A stretch of DNA of 64,000 nucleotides from Actinomadura craniellae (GCF_003289645.1 NZ_QLYX01000003.1:1-64000), one strand, 5' to 3'. Counted from the stretch's first letter, positions 42,667 to 51,936 are shown. Made by a program: numbers and translations. The notes: a model not told the origin generated them from the sequence alone.

Positions 42667-45513
42667 TCAGGGCGCCGGGTCGAACAGGCGCAGCCGGTGG
42701 GCGGTGGCGGCGGCCTCGCCGCGGCTCGCCACCCCCAGCTTGGCCAGCATGTTCGACACGTGCACGCTCACGGTCTTGGCCGAGATGAACAGTGCCGCGG
42801 CGATCTCGCGGTTGGCCCGTCCCTCGGCCACCAGCCGCAGCACCTCCAGTTCGCGCGGGGTCAGGCCCAGCGGCGTCCCGGAGCCCGGCCGGGCCCGGCG
42901 CGACAGCTCGGCGATGCGTTCGCCGAGCGGGCGGGCGCCCAGTTGCCGGGCGACCTCCGCGGCCCGGCGCAGCCGCTCGGCGGCTCCCGCGCGGTCGCCG
43001 GGCAGCGCCGCAGCGGCCCCGTCCGCCAGCGCGCGGGCCAGCGGGTACAGCTGTTCCAGCACTTCCCAGGCGGCTGCCGCGGCGTCCCAGGCGGCCGGGT
43101 CAGGCCGGCCGTGGATCTCGGCGGCGAGAGCGGTGAAGGTCAGCCGGTGGGCCTCCTGGACCGGGTCCAGCACCTGCAGCGACTTGGCTCGCGCCTCGAT
43201 CGCCGCGAACGCGGCGCGGTCGCCGGAACCGGCGCAGATCCGGGCGCCCTCCACCAGGCCGGGCCACAGGTAGCGTTCCCGGTCGGGGGAGTCGAAGTCG
43301 GCGAGCATCGGCTCGATCGCGGCCAGCGCCGCCGCCCGGTCGCCCTCGGCCCACCGCAGCGCGGCCGTCAGCCGCAGCACGGGCAGCAGGTGCTCGTAGT
43401 AGGGCGGGCTCTGGCCGAGCACCGCCGGTTCGGCGGCGGCCAGTGCGGCGGCGGCCTGGCCGAGCTCGCCGCGGGCGGTCGCCACCTCGCCGGCGAGCTG
43501 CCACAGGAGCGCCTGCTGGCTGCGCGGCGGGTCCTGGTCGAGGGCCTGCCGGAGCACGGTCGTCGCCTCGTCCCAGCGGCCCAGCGACACCAGCGGTTCA
43601 GCCTGGTTGATGGCCAGGGAAGTGCCCATGGTCCGACCGAGCCCGTACTCGCCGGCCAGCGCGATCCCGGCGCGCGCCACCTCGGCCGCGGCGGAGTGCC
43701 GCCCGGTCCCTTCCAGGATGTGCGAGCGGGTGACGTAGACGCGGAGCAGCGGAGAGTACGTCCCGGCCCGCCGGGCGACCTCCTCGATCCGGTCCGCCTC
43801 GGCCAGCAGCGCTGCGGGGTCGTGCGAGGAGTCGATGGAGCAGAGCAGAGCGCACCGCGCCTCGGCCTCGGCCTCGGCGTCACCGGCCTGCCGGGCCACC
43901 GCGACGGCCTCTTCGGCCGCTGCGCGGCCGGCCGCGAAGTCCGACACCTTGAGCAGGCCCCGGGCCAGCGCGACCAGCACGGTGGCGCGTTCGGCACTCG
44001 CGGGCTCGGCCGGTGTGCCGCGGACCGCCGCTTCCAGGTCCGTGACGCCCTCCTGGTAGCGGCCGAGTGAGGCGGCCATCCGGCCGCGCTGTTCCAGCAG
44101 GCGAGCCCGCCACCGGTCGGCGTCCGGCAGCCGCTCGACCTCCCGCAGCGCCGCGGTGGCGAGCTTGATGCCCCGCTCGTGCTCGCCGCTCAGGTCCGCG
44201 GCGGCGACCGCGCGCTCCTGGACTTCGACGTGGCCGGCGCCGATCCGCTCCGCGGCGTCCGGGACCAGGTCCCACAGCTCCAGGACCCGGGAGAGCATGT
44301 TCAGCGCCTCGGCGTGGGCGGTGGCGGCGAAGGCCTCGGTGGCGGCCTGCCAGGCGCTGATCAGCGCCCAGGTGGTGTTGTGCGCGGAGTGCCAGTGCAG
44401 GGCGAGTTCCGCCGCGGCCCGGCCGCGCGGCACCAGCGCCGGGTCGGCCGTCAGCGCCTCGGCGAACCGGGTGTGCAGCCGGGTGTGCTCGCCGGGCAGC
44501 AGGTCCCGGTGCACGGCCTCGCGGATCAGCGCGTGCCGGAACACGTACCCGTCGCCGTCGACGGTCAGGACGTTGGCCTCGACCGCCGGGCGCAGGCTCC
44601 GGGTCAGCGTGGCGTCGTCCAGGCCGGTGACGGCGGCCAGCAGCCCGTGGTCGAGGCGGGTGTCGCCGGTGCTGGCCGTCCGCAGCAGGTCCTGGGTCTC
44701 CTCGGGGAGCCGCCGGACGGCGGCGAGCAGCAGGTCGCGCAGCGACTCGGGCAGCTCGCGGGCGATGCCGCCGTCGCAGTCCACGAGGGACTCCACGAAC
44801 AGCGGGTTGCCCTCGCTGCGCCGGTAGACGCGGTCGAGCTGGTCGGCCTCGGGCGTGGTGCCGGTGAGCTCACGGACCAGGTCGGCGACCTCGGTGCGGG
44901 TCAGCCGGCCCAGTTCCCGCCGGCGCACCCGGTCGATCCGGTCGAGCTCGGCGAGCAGCGTCCGCAGCCGGTGCCCGCGGTACAGCTCGTCGGTGCGGTA
45001 CGTGACGACGAGCAGCACCGGGCGCGGGCCGTCGAGGTTGCGGACCAGGAAAGCGAGCAGGTCGTGGGTGGAGCGGTCGGCCCAGTGCGCGTCCTCGATC
45101 ACCAGGGCAAGGGGGCCGTCCTCGGCCAGCCGCTCCAGCAGGGTCAGCACCAGTTCGAACAGCCGGGCCCGGTCTTCGGCGGTGTTCGTGCCGGGGTCGC
45201 CGAACTCGGGCAGCAGCCGGGCCAGCCCCGTCGCCGGGCCGGGCAGCAGTGCGGTGACCCCGTCGGTACCGAGTTCGCGGACGAGCCGGCGCAGCACCGC
45301 GGTGAAGGGGGCGAACGGGAGGCCGCCGTCCGAGCCCAGCTCCACGCAGCCCCCGACCAGCACCCGGGCGCCGTCGGCGCGGGTGCCGAACTCGCGGATC
45401 AGCCGGGTCTTGCCGACGCCGGCCTCGCCGCCGAGCAGGACCGCGCCGGGAGCGTCGGCCAGCGCCTGCGCCAGCAGGGAGAGGTCGGCCGAGCGACCCA
45501 CCAGCGTGCTCAC
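42667..45513 (-). CDS. LAL-type LuxR transcriptional regulator
   Basis: A 948-residue large ATP-binding LuxR (MalT-like) regulator. Walker A is GGEAGVGKT (28-36), Walker B is LALVIEDAHWAD (about 150-161). TPR-like helical repeats fill about 370-860. The C-terminal LuxR helix-turn-helix is LTPRELEVLRLVAEGRANREIAAALFISAKTVSVHVSNMLAKLGVASR. Such proteins activate biosynthetic or catabolic genes after ligand and ATP binding. Starts at GTG 45513, preceded by GAGGAC. Divergent from the Pro-rich membrane protein; no dedicated target cluster is evident. Confidence 0.95.
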   Translation of the reverse strand: MSTLVGRSADLSLLAQALADAPGAVLLGGEAGVGKTRLIREFGTRADGARVLVGGCVELGSDGGLPFAPFTAVLRRLVRELGTDGVTALLPGPATGLARLLPEFGDPGTNTAEDRARLFELVLTLLERLAEDGPLALVIEDAHWADRSTHDLLAFLVRNLDGPRPVLLVVTYRTDELYRGHRLRTLLAELDRIDRVRRRELGRLTRTEVADLVRELTGTTPEADQLDRVYRRSEGNPLFVESLVDCDGGIARELPESLRDLLLAAVRRLPEETQDLLRTASTGDTRLDHGLLAAVTGLDDATLTRSLRPAVEANVLTVDGDGYVFRHALIREAVHRDLLPGEHTRLHTRFAEALTADPALVPRGRAAAELALHWHSAHNTTWALISAWQAATEAFAATAHAEALNMLSRVLELWDLVPDAAERIGAGHVEVQERAVAAADLSGEHERGIKLATAALREVERLPDADRWRARLLEQRGRMAASLGRYQEGVTDLEAAVRGTPAEPASAERATVLVALARGLLKVSDFAAGRAAAEEAVAVARQAGDAEAEAEARCALLCSIDSSHDPAALLAEADRIEEVARRAGTYSPLLRVYVTRSHILEGTGRHSAAAEVARAGIALAGEYGLGRTMGTSLAINQAEPLVSLGRWDEATTVLRQALDQDPPRSQQALLWQLAGEVATARGELGQAAAALAAAEPAVLGQSPPYYEHLLPVLRLTAALRWAEGDRAAALAAIEPMLADFDSPDRERYLWPGLVEGARICAGSGDRAAFAAIEARAKSLQVLDPVQEAHRLTFTALAAEIHGRPDPAAWDAAAAAWEVLEQLYPLARALADGAAAALPGDRAGAAERLRRAAEVARQLGARPLGERIAELSRRARPGSGTPLGLTPRELEVLRLVAEGRANREIAAALFISAKTVSVHVSNMLAKLGVASRGEAAATAHRLRLFDPAP

Positions 45514-45695
45514 TGTCCTCCTCGCGCCCGGTTCGTCCTACCAGGATGCCAGGCGGGCACAAGTGAATTTTCCTCTCTTGCCGGAGCAACCAGGTCGGGG
45601 CCGAGGGCGTCATACTGGGTGTTCCCGACGAATCCCGCCTGGACGCCCCCCGCCAATGGCTGCCCAAGCCATTTCGGCAATTGCAGGAGCGCGTT

Positions 45696-46352
45696 ATGTA
45701 TGGACCGCCCCCCGGCCCGCCGGGACCGCAGTTCCCCTCGTATCCGCCTGGTCCGCCTGGTCCTCCCGGCCCGTTCGGCCCGCCCGGCCCTCCGTTCCAG
45801 CCTGGCCCGCCGCGCCGCTCGTCCGCCGCACCCCTGCTGATCTCCCTGGGTGTCGGGACCCTGGCCCTGTTCGTCCTCCTCGCCGTGGTCGTGGTGACGC
45901 TCGGCGGCGACGACGAGGACCCGGACCCCACCCGCACGACCGCCGTGTCCGCCTCTCCGTCGATCAATCCGCGCGCGGTACCGGCCAATTTCTCCGGTGT
46001 CTGGAACGGTCTGGGCTATTACCACAATTCAAGTGGTACGAAAAAGGAATTCTCCGCCACCATCACGCTGACGCAAGGCGCCGAGTCGGGCACCTCCACC
46101 TACACCGGGTTCGCCTGCTCCGGCGAGCTGCGGGTGGACTCGGTGACGTCCGACAAGATCGTGTTCTACGAGACGATCACCAAGGGGGCCGAGGCGGGCG
46201 GCAACTGCGCGTCCGTCCCGACCGGGTACGTGGCCCTGCGGCTGCGCGACGACGGCCAGGTCCAGTACTCCTGGTACAGCGACCGCACCCGCCTGGAGAC
46301 CGACAACTCGTCCTCCCGCGCGGTCCTGGGCCGCCAGCAGCAGACCACCTGA
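45696..46352 (+). CDS. Pro/Gly-rich single-pass membrane protein
   Basis: A 218-residue protein. Residues 1-45 are collagen-like (repeats of P-P-G and P-G-P). One membrane helix (about 47-69) is followed by an acidic/Thr linker (GGDDEDPDPTRTTAVSAS) and an extracellular beta-rich domain of about 120 residues (FSGVWNGLGYYHN...YTGFACSGELRVDSVTSDKIVFYETITKGAEAGGNCASVPTGYVALRLRDDGQVQYSW) with two cysteines able to pair. It resembles actinobacterial PASTA-less, serine/threonine-kinase-associated ectodomains but has no kinase. ATG 45696 has GGAG 7 nt upstream. Confidence 0.8.
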   Translation: MYGPPPGPPGPQFPSYPPGPPGPPGPFGPPGPPFQPGPPRRSSAAPLLISLGVGTLALFVLLAVVVVTLGGDDEDPDPTRTTAVSASPSINPRAVPANFSGVWNGLGYYHNSSGTKKEFSATITLTQGAESGTSTYTGFACSGELRVDSVTSDKIVFYETITKGAEAGGNCASVPTGYVALRLRDDGQVQYSWYSDRTRLETDNSSSRAVLGRQQQTT

Positions 46353-46456
46353 CACAAACCCCGGACGAGCGGCCGGGCCGCCGGCACTGGGCGGCCGGTG
46401 GCCCGGCCCGGCATCCTGTCGCGACCGGTGCGGCTTCCCGAGATCGGAGCGCAGTG

Positions 46457-47089
46457 ATGATCGCCGAGGAGTACGGCTACGAGATCCGGCCGGGCCGGGC
46501 CCTGGACACCCCCGGAGTCGAGGCGATCCTCAAACGCCGCGAACGCGGGGTCCGGCTGGGCGCCCTCGCGGCCGCCATCAACGCGGTGCTCCTCGGCTAC
46601 CTGCTGGCACGCATCGGCGACCCCACCTCACCGCTGTCCGTGCTGGTCACCCTGGGGCTGGGATTCGCGATCGCGGCGATCGGCGTCCCAACACTGCTGT
46701 GGCGCCGCGCCCGCCGCAAGGAACGACGCATCCTGACCACCTACGGCTGGCAGGTGTGGCCCTGCGCCACCCGGGAGGTACAGGTGGTCTCCGCCGAGGG
46801 ACGCCGCGCGAACGGCCGCCACTGGGCGAAGGAGGGCCGCGTCGTGCTGCTGCGACCAGATGGCCAGAGCCACTGCTCGTTCCCCCCACCGCAGGAGGGC
46901 TGGGAGGGCCCGTTCCCGCCCGGTTCCAAGGGCCCCCACGACCACATGTGGTTCGCGGGCGACACCCGCTTTGGCGGAGTGCTGGCCGCCCCCGGCGGCC
47001 TCCCCTTCCGCTACGTCACCCGCACCAATCCCGCTACTTCTTCCGGGCGACCCCGCCGAACTCGATCCACTCCAGGGTCTGCTGGGTGA
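46457..47089 (+). CDS. Two-helix membrane protein, hypothetical
   Basis: A 210-residue protein. After EYGYEIRPGRALDTPGVEAILKRRERG, helices lie at about 33-51 and 60-82, then a soluble C-terminal region (WQVWPCATREVQVVSAEGRRANG...HDHMWFAGDTRFGGVLAAPGGLPFRYVTR). Homologous folds would end near YVTRTNP. The last 18 residues are read from DNA antisense to the 3' end of the DUF574 methyltransferase, with which it overlaps by 56 bp. GGAG 7 nt before the ATG supports the start. Confidence 0.7.
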   Translation: MIAEEYGYEIRPGRALDTPGVEAILKRRERGVRLGALAAAINAVLLGYLLARIGDPTSPLSVLVTLGLGFAIAAIGVPTLLWRRARRKERRILTTYGWQVWPCATREVQVVSAEGRRANGRHWAKEGRVVLLRPDGQSHCSFPPPQEGWEGPFPPGSKGPHDHMWFAGDTRFGGVLAAPGGLPFRYVTRTNPATSSGRPRRTRSTPGSAG

Positions 47090-47882
47090 CGTCGCCCAGG
47101 TTGGGGCGCCAGGTGGAGATCTCGACCAGGCCGGGGTCGACCAGTTCGAGGTCGTTGAAGAAGGGGCTCACTTCGGCGGTGGTGCGCACCCGGCCCCAGT
47201 TGTTCTGGGTGGCGGTCAGCATGAAGTCGGTCAGCCGGTTGCGCACCTCGTCGTCCTCGCTGACCAGGTGGCTGATCACCAGCATGCTGCCGGGGGCCAG
47301 CCGGTCCATCACCCGGCGGACCAGCGCGGCGGGGTCGTCCCCGTCGGGGATGCAGTGCAGTACGGAGACGAACAGCGCGGCGACCGGCTTGGAGAAGTCG
47401 AGCAGTTCGGTGATCGCGGGGTCGGACATGATCCCGTCGGTGTCGCGGATGTCCGCGGTGATGACGGTGGTCCGGTCGTTGTCGGCGAGCAGTGCCCGGC
47501 CGTGCGCCAGCACCACCGGGTCGTTGTCGATGTAGACGACGCTGGAGTCCGGGTCGACCCGCTGCGCGATCTGGTGGACGTTGTCCTGGGTGGGCAGGCC
47601 GGAGCCGTGGTCGAGGAACTGCCGGATGCCCTCCTGCTCGGCCACGTACCGCACCGCCCGCTGGAGGAACTTGCGGTTGTTGATCGCCAGGGCGCGGGTG
47701 CTGGGCGCGGCCTTGGACAGTTCCTCGGAGGCGTCCCTGTCGACGGCGTAGTTGTCCTTGCCGCCGAGGAAGTAGTCGTACATCCGGGCGACGCTGGGGA
47801 CCTTCGGATCAAGCAAAACGGGCTCCTCGCCGAGTGATCGCCGAAGCGGGGAAGTCTGGCGATCAAGTACCAAGTGCATCAT
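47034..47882 (-). CDS. DUF574-type SAM-dependent methyltransferase
   Basis: A 282-residue protein of the Methyltransf_19 (PF04672) family, abundant in actinomycetes. Family parts are VPSVARMYDYFLGGKDNYAVDR, RQFLDHGSGLPTQDNVHQIAQRVDPDSSVVYIDNDPVVLAHGRALL (SAM loop and acidic residue), and PVAALFVSVLHCIPDGDDPAALVRRVMDRLAPGSMLVISH. The substrate is unknown. It ends inside the convergently transcribed neighbour. The initial MM makes 47882 or 47879 equally good starts. Confidence 0.92.
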   Translation of the reverse strand: MMHLVLDRQTSPLRRSLGEEPVLLDPKVPSVARMYDYFLGGKDNYAVDRDASEELSKAAPSTRALAINNRKFLQRAVRYVAEQEGIRQFLDHGSGLPTQDNVHQIAQRVDPDSSVVYIDNDPVVLAHGRALLADNDRTTVITADIRDTDGIMSDPAITELLDFSKPVAALFVSVLHCIPDGDDPAALVRRVMDRLAPGSMLVISHLVSEDDEVRNRLTDFMLTATQNNWGRVRTTAEVSPFFNDLELVDPGLVEISTWRPNLGDVTQQTLEWIEFGGVARKK

Positions 47883-48033
47883 GACGGCTCTCCTGCCAGA
47901 GATCGAAGATCTTTACATAAGTGAGATGCGAACCGTGCAAGGCGCGCGGATCGGCAGAACTTGACCAGCCGGGGTCAGCACCGTTGTGGCGGTCCGTTTT
48001 GTTCCAGTGACCTGCTTCCGCGATGCTTGTGGG

Positions 48034-48975
48034 GTGTCAACGGAGACTTCGCCCGACATCGCGGCGTCCGCGGCCTCGCTGCGCCGGTTCCTGCACGGGC
48101 TGCCAGGAGTGGACCAGGTGGGCGCCGAGGAACGGGCCGCGCGCCTCGCCACCCGATCAATCAAGACCACGGCCAAGGCGGAGGCCATCGACCTGGCGAT
48201 CGGCATGGTCGACCTGACCACCCTGGAGGGCGCCGACACGCCCGGCAAGGTGCGGGCCATGTGCGCCAAGGCCGTCCACCCGGACCCCACCGACCCCGAG
48301 GTGCCCCGGGTGGCCGCCGTCTGCGTCTACCCCGACCTGGTGGCCGAGGCGGTGCGCGCGGTCGAGGGCTCAGGCGTCGGGGTGGCGGCGGTGGCCACCG
48401 CGTTCCCGTCCGGCCGGGCCCCGCTGGAGGCCAAGCTGGCCGACACCCGGGCGGCGGTCGCGGCCGGCGCCACCGAGATCGACATGGTGATCGACCGGGG
48501 CGCGTTCCTGGCCGGGGACTACATGAAGGTCTGGGACGAGATCGTGGCGACCCGGGAGGCGTGCGGCGACGCCCACCTCAAGGTGATCTTCGAGACCGGT
48601 GAGCTCGCCACCTACGACAACGTGCGGCGGGCGTCCTGGCTGGCGATGCACGCCGGGGCCGACTTCATCAAGACCTCCACCGGCAAGTTGTCGCCCGCCG
48701 CGACGCTGCCGGTGACGCTGGTCATGCTGGAGGCGGTCCGTGACTTCCGCGCGCGGACGGGCCGCCGGGTGGGGGTCAAACCCGCCGGCGGCATCCGCAC
48801 CACCAAGGACGCGATCAAGTACCTCGTGCTGGTCAACGAGACGGCCGGGCCCGACTGGCTCGACCCCGCCGCGTTCCGGCTGGGCGCGTCCAGCCTGCTC
48901 AACGACCTGCTGATGCAGCGGCAGAAGCTGCGCACCGGCGTGTACGCGGGTCCCGACTACTTCACCCTGGACTAG
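48034..48975 (+). CDS. deoC: Deoxyribose-phosphate aldolase
   Basis: A 313-residue class I aldolase converting 2-deoxyribose-5-phosphate to glyceraldehyde-3-phosphate and acetaldehyde. Motifs: AAVCVYPDLVAEAV, ATAFPSGRAPLEAK, EIDMVIDRGAFLAGD, DFIKTSTGK (Schiff-base lysine) and VGVKPAGGIRT (second lysine). The acetaldehyde product can be oxidised by the aldehyde dehydrogenase encoded immediately downstream. GTG 48034 is the most likely start; weak ribosome-binding site. Confidence 0.95.
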   Translation: MSTETSPDIAASAASLRRFLHGLPGVDQVGAEERAARLATRSIKTTAKAEAIDLAIGMVDLTTLEGADTPGKVRAMCAKAVHPDPTDPEVPRVAAVCVYPDLVAEAVRAVEGSGVGVAAVATAFPSGRAPLEAKLADTRAAVAAGATEIDMVIDRGAFLAGDYMKVWDEIVATREACGDAHLKVIFETGELATYDNVRRASWLAMHAGADFIKTSTGKLSPAATLPVTLVMLEAVRDFRARTGRRVGVKPAGGIRTTKDAIKYLVLVNETAGPDWLDPAAFRLGASSLLNDLLMQRQKLRTGVYAGPDYFTLD

Positions 48976-48988
48976 GAGCGTCTAGATC

Positions 48989-50458
48989 ATGAGTTCGGAT
49001 GTGCCTCGGGGTGACGCGCTGTTCGAGTACGCGCCGGCGCCCGAGTCGCGCGACGTCGTCGACATCAAGCCCGCATACGGCCTGTTCATCGGCGGTGAGT
49101 GGGTCGACGGGTCGAGCGAGACCCGCAGCAAGACGATCGACCCGTCCACCGAGGAGCCGCTGGCCGAGGTCGTCTGGGCGGACGCCGCCGACGTCGACCG
49201 GGCGGTGGCCGCCGCCCGGAAGGCCCACGACGAGGTCTGGGGCCCGATGCCGGGCCGGGAGCGGGCCAAGTACCTGTACCGGCTGGCCCGGCTGATCCAG
49301 GAGCGGTCGCGCGAGCTCGCCGTGCTGGAGTCGATCGACAACGGCAAGCCGATCCGCGAGTCGCGCGACGTGGACCTGCCGCTGGTGGCGGCGCACTTCT
49401 TCTACCACGCGGGCTGGGCCGACAAGCTGGAATACGCCGGGTACGGCCCGGACCCCCGCCCGCTGGGGGTGGCCGCCCAGGTCATCCCGTGGAACTTCCC
49501 GCTGCTGATGCTGGCCTGGAAGATCGCGCCCGCGCTGGCCTGTGGCAACACCGTGGTGCTCAAGCCCGCCGAGACGACCCCGCTGACCGCGCTGGCCTTC
49601 GCCGAGCTGTGCCGGCAGGCCGACCTGCCGCCGGGCGTGGTCAACATCGTCACCGGGGCGGGCGAGACCGGGCGGCTGCTGGTGGAGCACCCGGGCGTCG
49701 ACAAGGTGGCCTTCACCGGCTCCACCGAGGTCGGCAAGCAGATCGCCCGGGCGGTGGCCGGCACGGCCAAGCGGCTCACCCTGGAGCTGGGTGGCAAGGC
49801 CGCCAACATCGTCTTCGACGACGCGCCGCTGGACCAGGCGGTGGAGGGCATCGTCAACGGGATCTTCTTCAACCAGGGGCACGTGTGCTGCGCCGGGTCG
49901 CGGCTGCTCGTCCAGGAGACGGTGGCCGAGGAGGTGCTCGACCGGCTGAAGGTCCGGATGGCCACGCTGCGGGTCGGCGACCCGCTGGACAAGAACACCG
50001 ACATCGGGGCGATCAACTCGGCCGCCCAACTGGAGAGGATCCGGGCGCTGTCGGAGATCGGCGAGCGGGAGGGCGCCGAGCGCTGGTCGCCGCCGTGCGA
50101 GCTGCCGTCGCGCGGCTTCTGGTTCGCGCCCACGGTCTTCACCGGGGTCGCCCAGTCGCACCGGATCGCCCGGGAGGAGATCTTCGGGCCGGTGCTGTCG
50201 GTGCTGACCTTCCGCACCCCGGCGGAGGCGGTGGAGAAGGCCAACAACACGCCGTACGGCCTGTCCGCCGGGGTGTGGACCGAGAAGGGCTCGCGCATCC
50301 TGTGGACGGCGCAGCGGCTGCGCGCGGGCGTGGTCTGGGCCAACACGTTCAACAAGTTCGACCCGGCGGCGCCGTTCGGCGGCTACCGGGAGTCCGGCTT
50401 CGGTCGGGAGGGCGGCCGGCACGGGCTGGGCGCCTACCTGGCCGGCGCCCAGCGGTGA
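48989..50458 (+). CDS. Aldehyde dehydrogenase, full length
   Basis: A 489-residue NAD(P)-dependent aldehyde dehydrogenase. Conserved residues: the cofactor asparagine in IPWNFPLLM, ELGGK with E266, catalytic C300 in FFNQGHVCCAGSR, EEIFGPVLSVLTF. It lies 13 bp after deoC and 13 bp before a truncated paralogue, so the three form an operon for deoxynucleoside use in which acetaldehyde is oxidised. Substrate assignment is inferred from the operon. Confidence 0.93.
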   Translation: MSSDVPRGDALFEYAPAPESRDVVDIKPAYGLFIGGEWVDGSSETRSKTIDPSTEEPLAEVVWADAADVDRAVAAARKAHDEVWGPMPGRERAKYLYRLARLIQERSRELAVLESIDNGKPIRESRDVDLPLVAAHFFYHAGWADKLEYAGYGPDPRPLGVAAQVIPWNFPLLMLAWKIAPALACGNTVVLKPAETTPLTALAFAELCRQADLPPGVVNIVTGAGETGRLLVEHPGVDKVAFTGSTEVGKQIARAVAGTAKRLTLELGGKAANIVFDDAPLDQAVEGIVNGIFFNQGHVCCAGSRLLVQETVAEEVLDRLKVRMATLRVGDPLDKNTDIGAINSAAQLERIRALSEIGEREGAERWSPPCELPSRGFWFAPTVFTGVAQSHRIAREEIFGPVLSVLTFRTPAEAVEKANNTPYGLSAGVWTEKGSRILWTAQRLRAGVVWANTFNKFDPAAPFGGYRESGFGREGGRHGLGAYLAGAQR

Positions 50459-50471
50459 GGGGACGGAACCG

Positions 50472-51320
50472 GTGGCACAGTCCGACGCGCGGCTGCCCGT
50501 GCGCAAGACCTACAAGCTGTTCATCGGGGGTGCGTTCCCCCGGTCGGAGTCCGGCAGGTCGTACGTGGTGAACGATGCCCGGGGCGGGTTCCTGGCCAAC
50601 GCCTCGCAGGCCTCCCGCAAGGACGCCCGCGACGCGGTGGGCGCGGCCCGCAAGGCGTTCGGCGGCTGGTCGGGGCGGACCCCCTACAACCGGGGGCAGA
50701 TCCTGTACCGGATCGCGGAGATGCTGGAGGGCCGGCGCGGCCAGTTCGTCGAGGAGCTGCGCGCGGCCGGGGCGGCCAAGGGCGCGGCGGGCGCCGAGGT
50801 GGACGAGGCCGTGGACCGGTGGGTCTGGTACGCGGGGTGGGCCGACAAGCTCGCCGCGGTGGCCGGCTCGGCCAACCCGGTGGCGGGTCCGTTCTTCAAC
50901 TTTTCCACCCCGGAGCCGACCGGGGTGGTGGCGATCGTGGCCCCGGACTCGCCGCTGCTGGGCCTGGTGTCGGTGGTGGCGCCCGCGATCGTGTCGGGCA
51001 ACACCTGCGTGGTGGTCGCCTCGGAGCCGGCGCCGCTGCCGGCGATCACGCTGGCCGAGGTGCTGGCGACCTCGGACCTGCCGGGCGGGGTGGTGAACGT
51101 GCTGACCGGCCGGCGGGCGGAGCTGGCACCGTGGCTGGCGTCGCACATGGACGTCAACGCCCTGGACCTGGCGGGCGCCCCGGCCGACCTGGCCGGATCG
51201 CTGGAGGAGGCGGCGGCCGGGAACCTCAAGCGGGTGCTGCGGCCGGGCCCGGAGGCCGGGATCGAGCGGATGACGGCCCTGCTGGAGACCAAGACCGTCT
51301 GGCATCCGGTAGGCACCTGA
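50472..51320 (+). CDS. Truncated aldehyde dehydrogenase-like protein (no catalytic domain)
   Basis: A 282-residue ALDH-superfamily protein. It keeps the cofactor-binding half (KLFIGGAFPRSESGR, PTGVVAIVAPDSPLLGLVSVVAPAIVSGNTCVVVASEPAPLPAITLAEVLATSDLPGGVVNVLTG) but stops where the catalytic domain would begin. The catalytic Cys and Glu are both missing. The frame is intact and the codon use normal, so it is a maintained short form rather than a fresh pseudogene. Similar short ALDH genes accompany deoC in other actinomycetes. It may pair with the full-length enzyme. Confidence 0.85.
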   Translation: MAQSDARLPVRKTYKLFIGGAFPRSESGRSYVVNDARGGFLANASQASRKDARDAVGAARKAFGGWSGRTPYNRGQILYRIAEMLEGRRGQFVEELRAAGAAKGAAGAEVDEAVDRWVWYAGWADKLAAVAGSANPVAGPFFNFSTPEPTGVVAIVAPDSPLLGLVSVVAPAIVSGNTCVVVASEPAPLPAITLAEVLATSDLPGGVVNVLTGRRAELAPWLASHMDVNALDLAGAPADLAGSLEEAAAGNLKRVLRPGPEAGIERMTALLETKTVWHPVGT

Positions 51321-51364
51321 TCGTCTGATTCGGGTGTAGATCCGCCGAAGCGTGGAATAGAACA

Positions 51365-51390
51365 CCCCGTATCAGATGATTACGGGGGGT
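51365..51390 (+). promoter_or_regulatory. Hairpin enclosing the ribosome-binding site of the H1-like gene
   Basis: Inverted repeat CCCCGTA (51365-51371) and TACGGGG (51381-51387) with a 9-nt loop. The right arm runs directly into GGGGGGT, the Shine-Dalgarno of the gene starting at 51397. Folding in the mRNA would hide the ribosome-binding site, so translational control, such as a thermometer or protein-binding switch, is possible. It could also be an operator. Confidence 0.4.
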
Positions 51391-51396
51391 AGTTCT

Positions 51397-51936
51397 ATGC
51401 CTACCAAGAGTACGTCCATGCGGGCCGGTGCCCGGGCCACCAAACGGCCCGCCACCCGGAAGCCCGCGGCGACCCGCTCGACGGCCAGGAAGCCGGCACC
51501 GAAGCGGCATCGCCGGACGACGGCCAGGAAGCCCGGGACGGCGTCGAAGGTCTCGTCCGCCGCGGTCGGCCAGCTGAGGTCGGCGGTGGACCGGGCCACG
51601 GACCCGGCCCAGCACATGCACGCCATGCGGAAGGCCATGGCGGGCGCCGCCCGGGCGATGGCCGAAGCCGCCAAGATCATGGACGCTGCCGCCAGGGCGC
51701 TGGCCAAGCAGGCGGGGAGCGGTCCCGCGCGTCCCGCCACGCGCCGCCCGGCCGCCCGCAAGCCCGCGGCGAAGCCGGCGACCAGGCCCGCGGCCAAGCC
51801 GAAGGCCAAGCGCGGCACGGGCCGGATGAAGCCCCCGGCCCCGGCCGGCCTGCTCCCGTCCCGCAGCGAACCCATGCGTCCCGACAGCGGCTTCCTGGCC
51901 GGGGTGACCAGCAACAACGAGAACCGGAGCCGCTGA
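51397..51936 (+). CDS. Histone-H1-like Lys/Ala/Pro-rich protein
   Basis: A 179-residue, very basic protein. Residues 1-50 and 115-155 are low complexity (RATKRPATRKPAATRSTARK; RPAARKPAAKPATRPAAKPK). A central helical segment (about 60-108) reads VGQLRSAVDRATDPAQHMHAMRKAMAGAARAMAEAAKIMDAAARALAKQ. This H1-like pattern occurs in bacterial nucleoid proteins, such as HupS-type tails and Hc1-like proteins. It probably binds DNA or RNA non-specifically. The start has GGGGGG 6 nt upstream, within a hairpin. Confidence 0.8.
   Translation: MPTKSTSMRAGARATKRPATRKPAATRSTARKPAPKRHRRTTARKPGTASKVSSAAVGQLRSAVDRATDPAQHMHAMRKAMAGAARAMAEAAKIMDAAARALAKQAGSGPARPATRRPAARKPAAKPATRPAAKPKAKRGTGRMKPPAPAGLLPSRSEPMRPDSGFLAGVTSNNENRSR

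Noticed and set aside
50472-51320. Short ALDH as a simple pseudogene
   Set aside because: No frameshift or internal stop; normal codon use and operon position argue for a retained short form.
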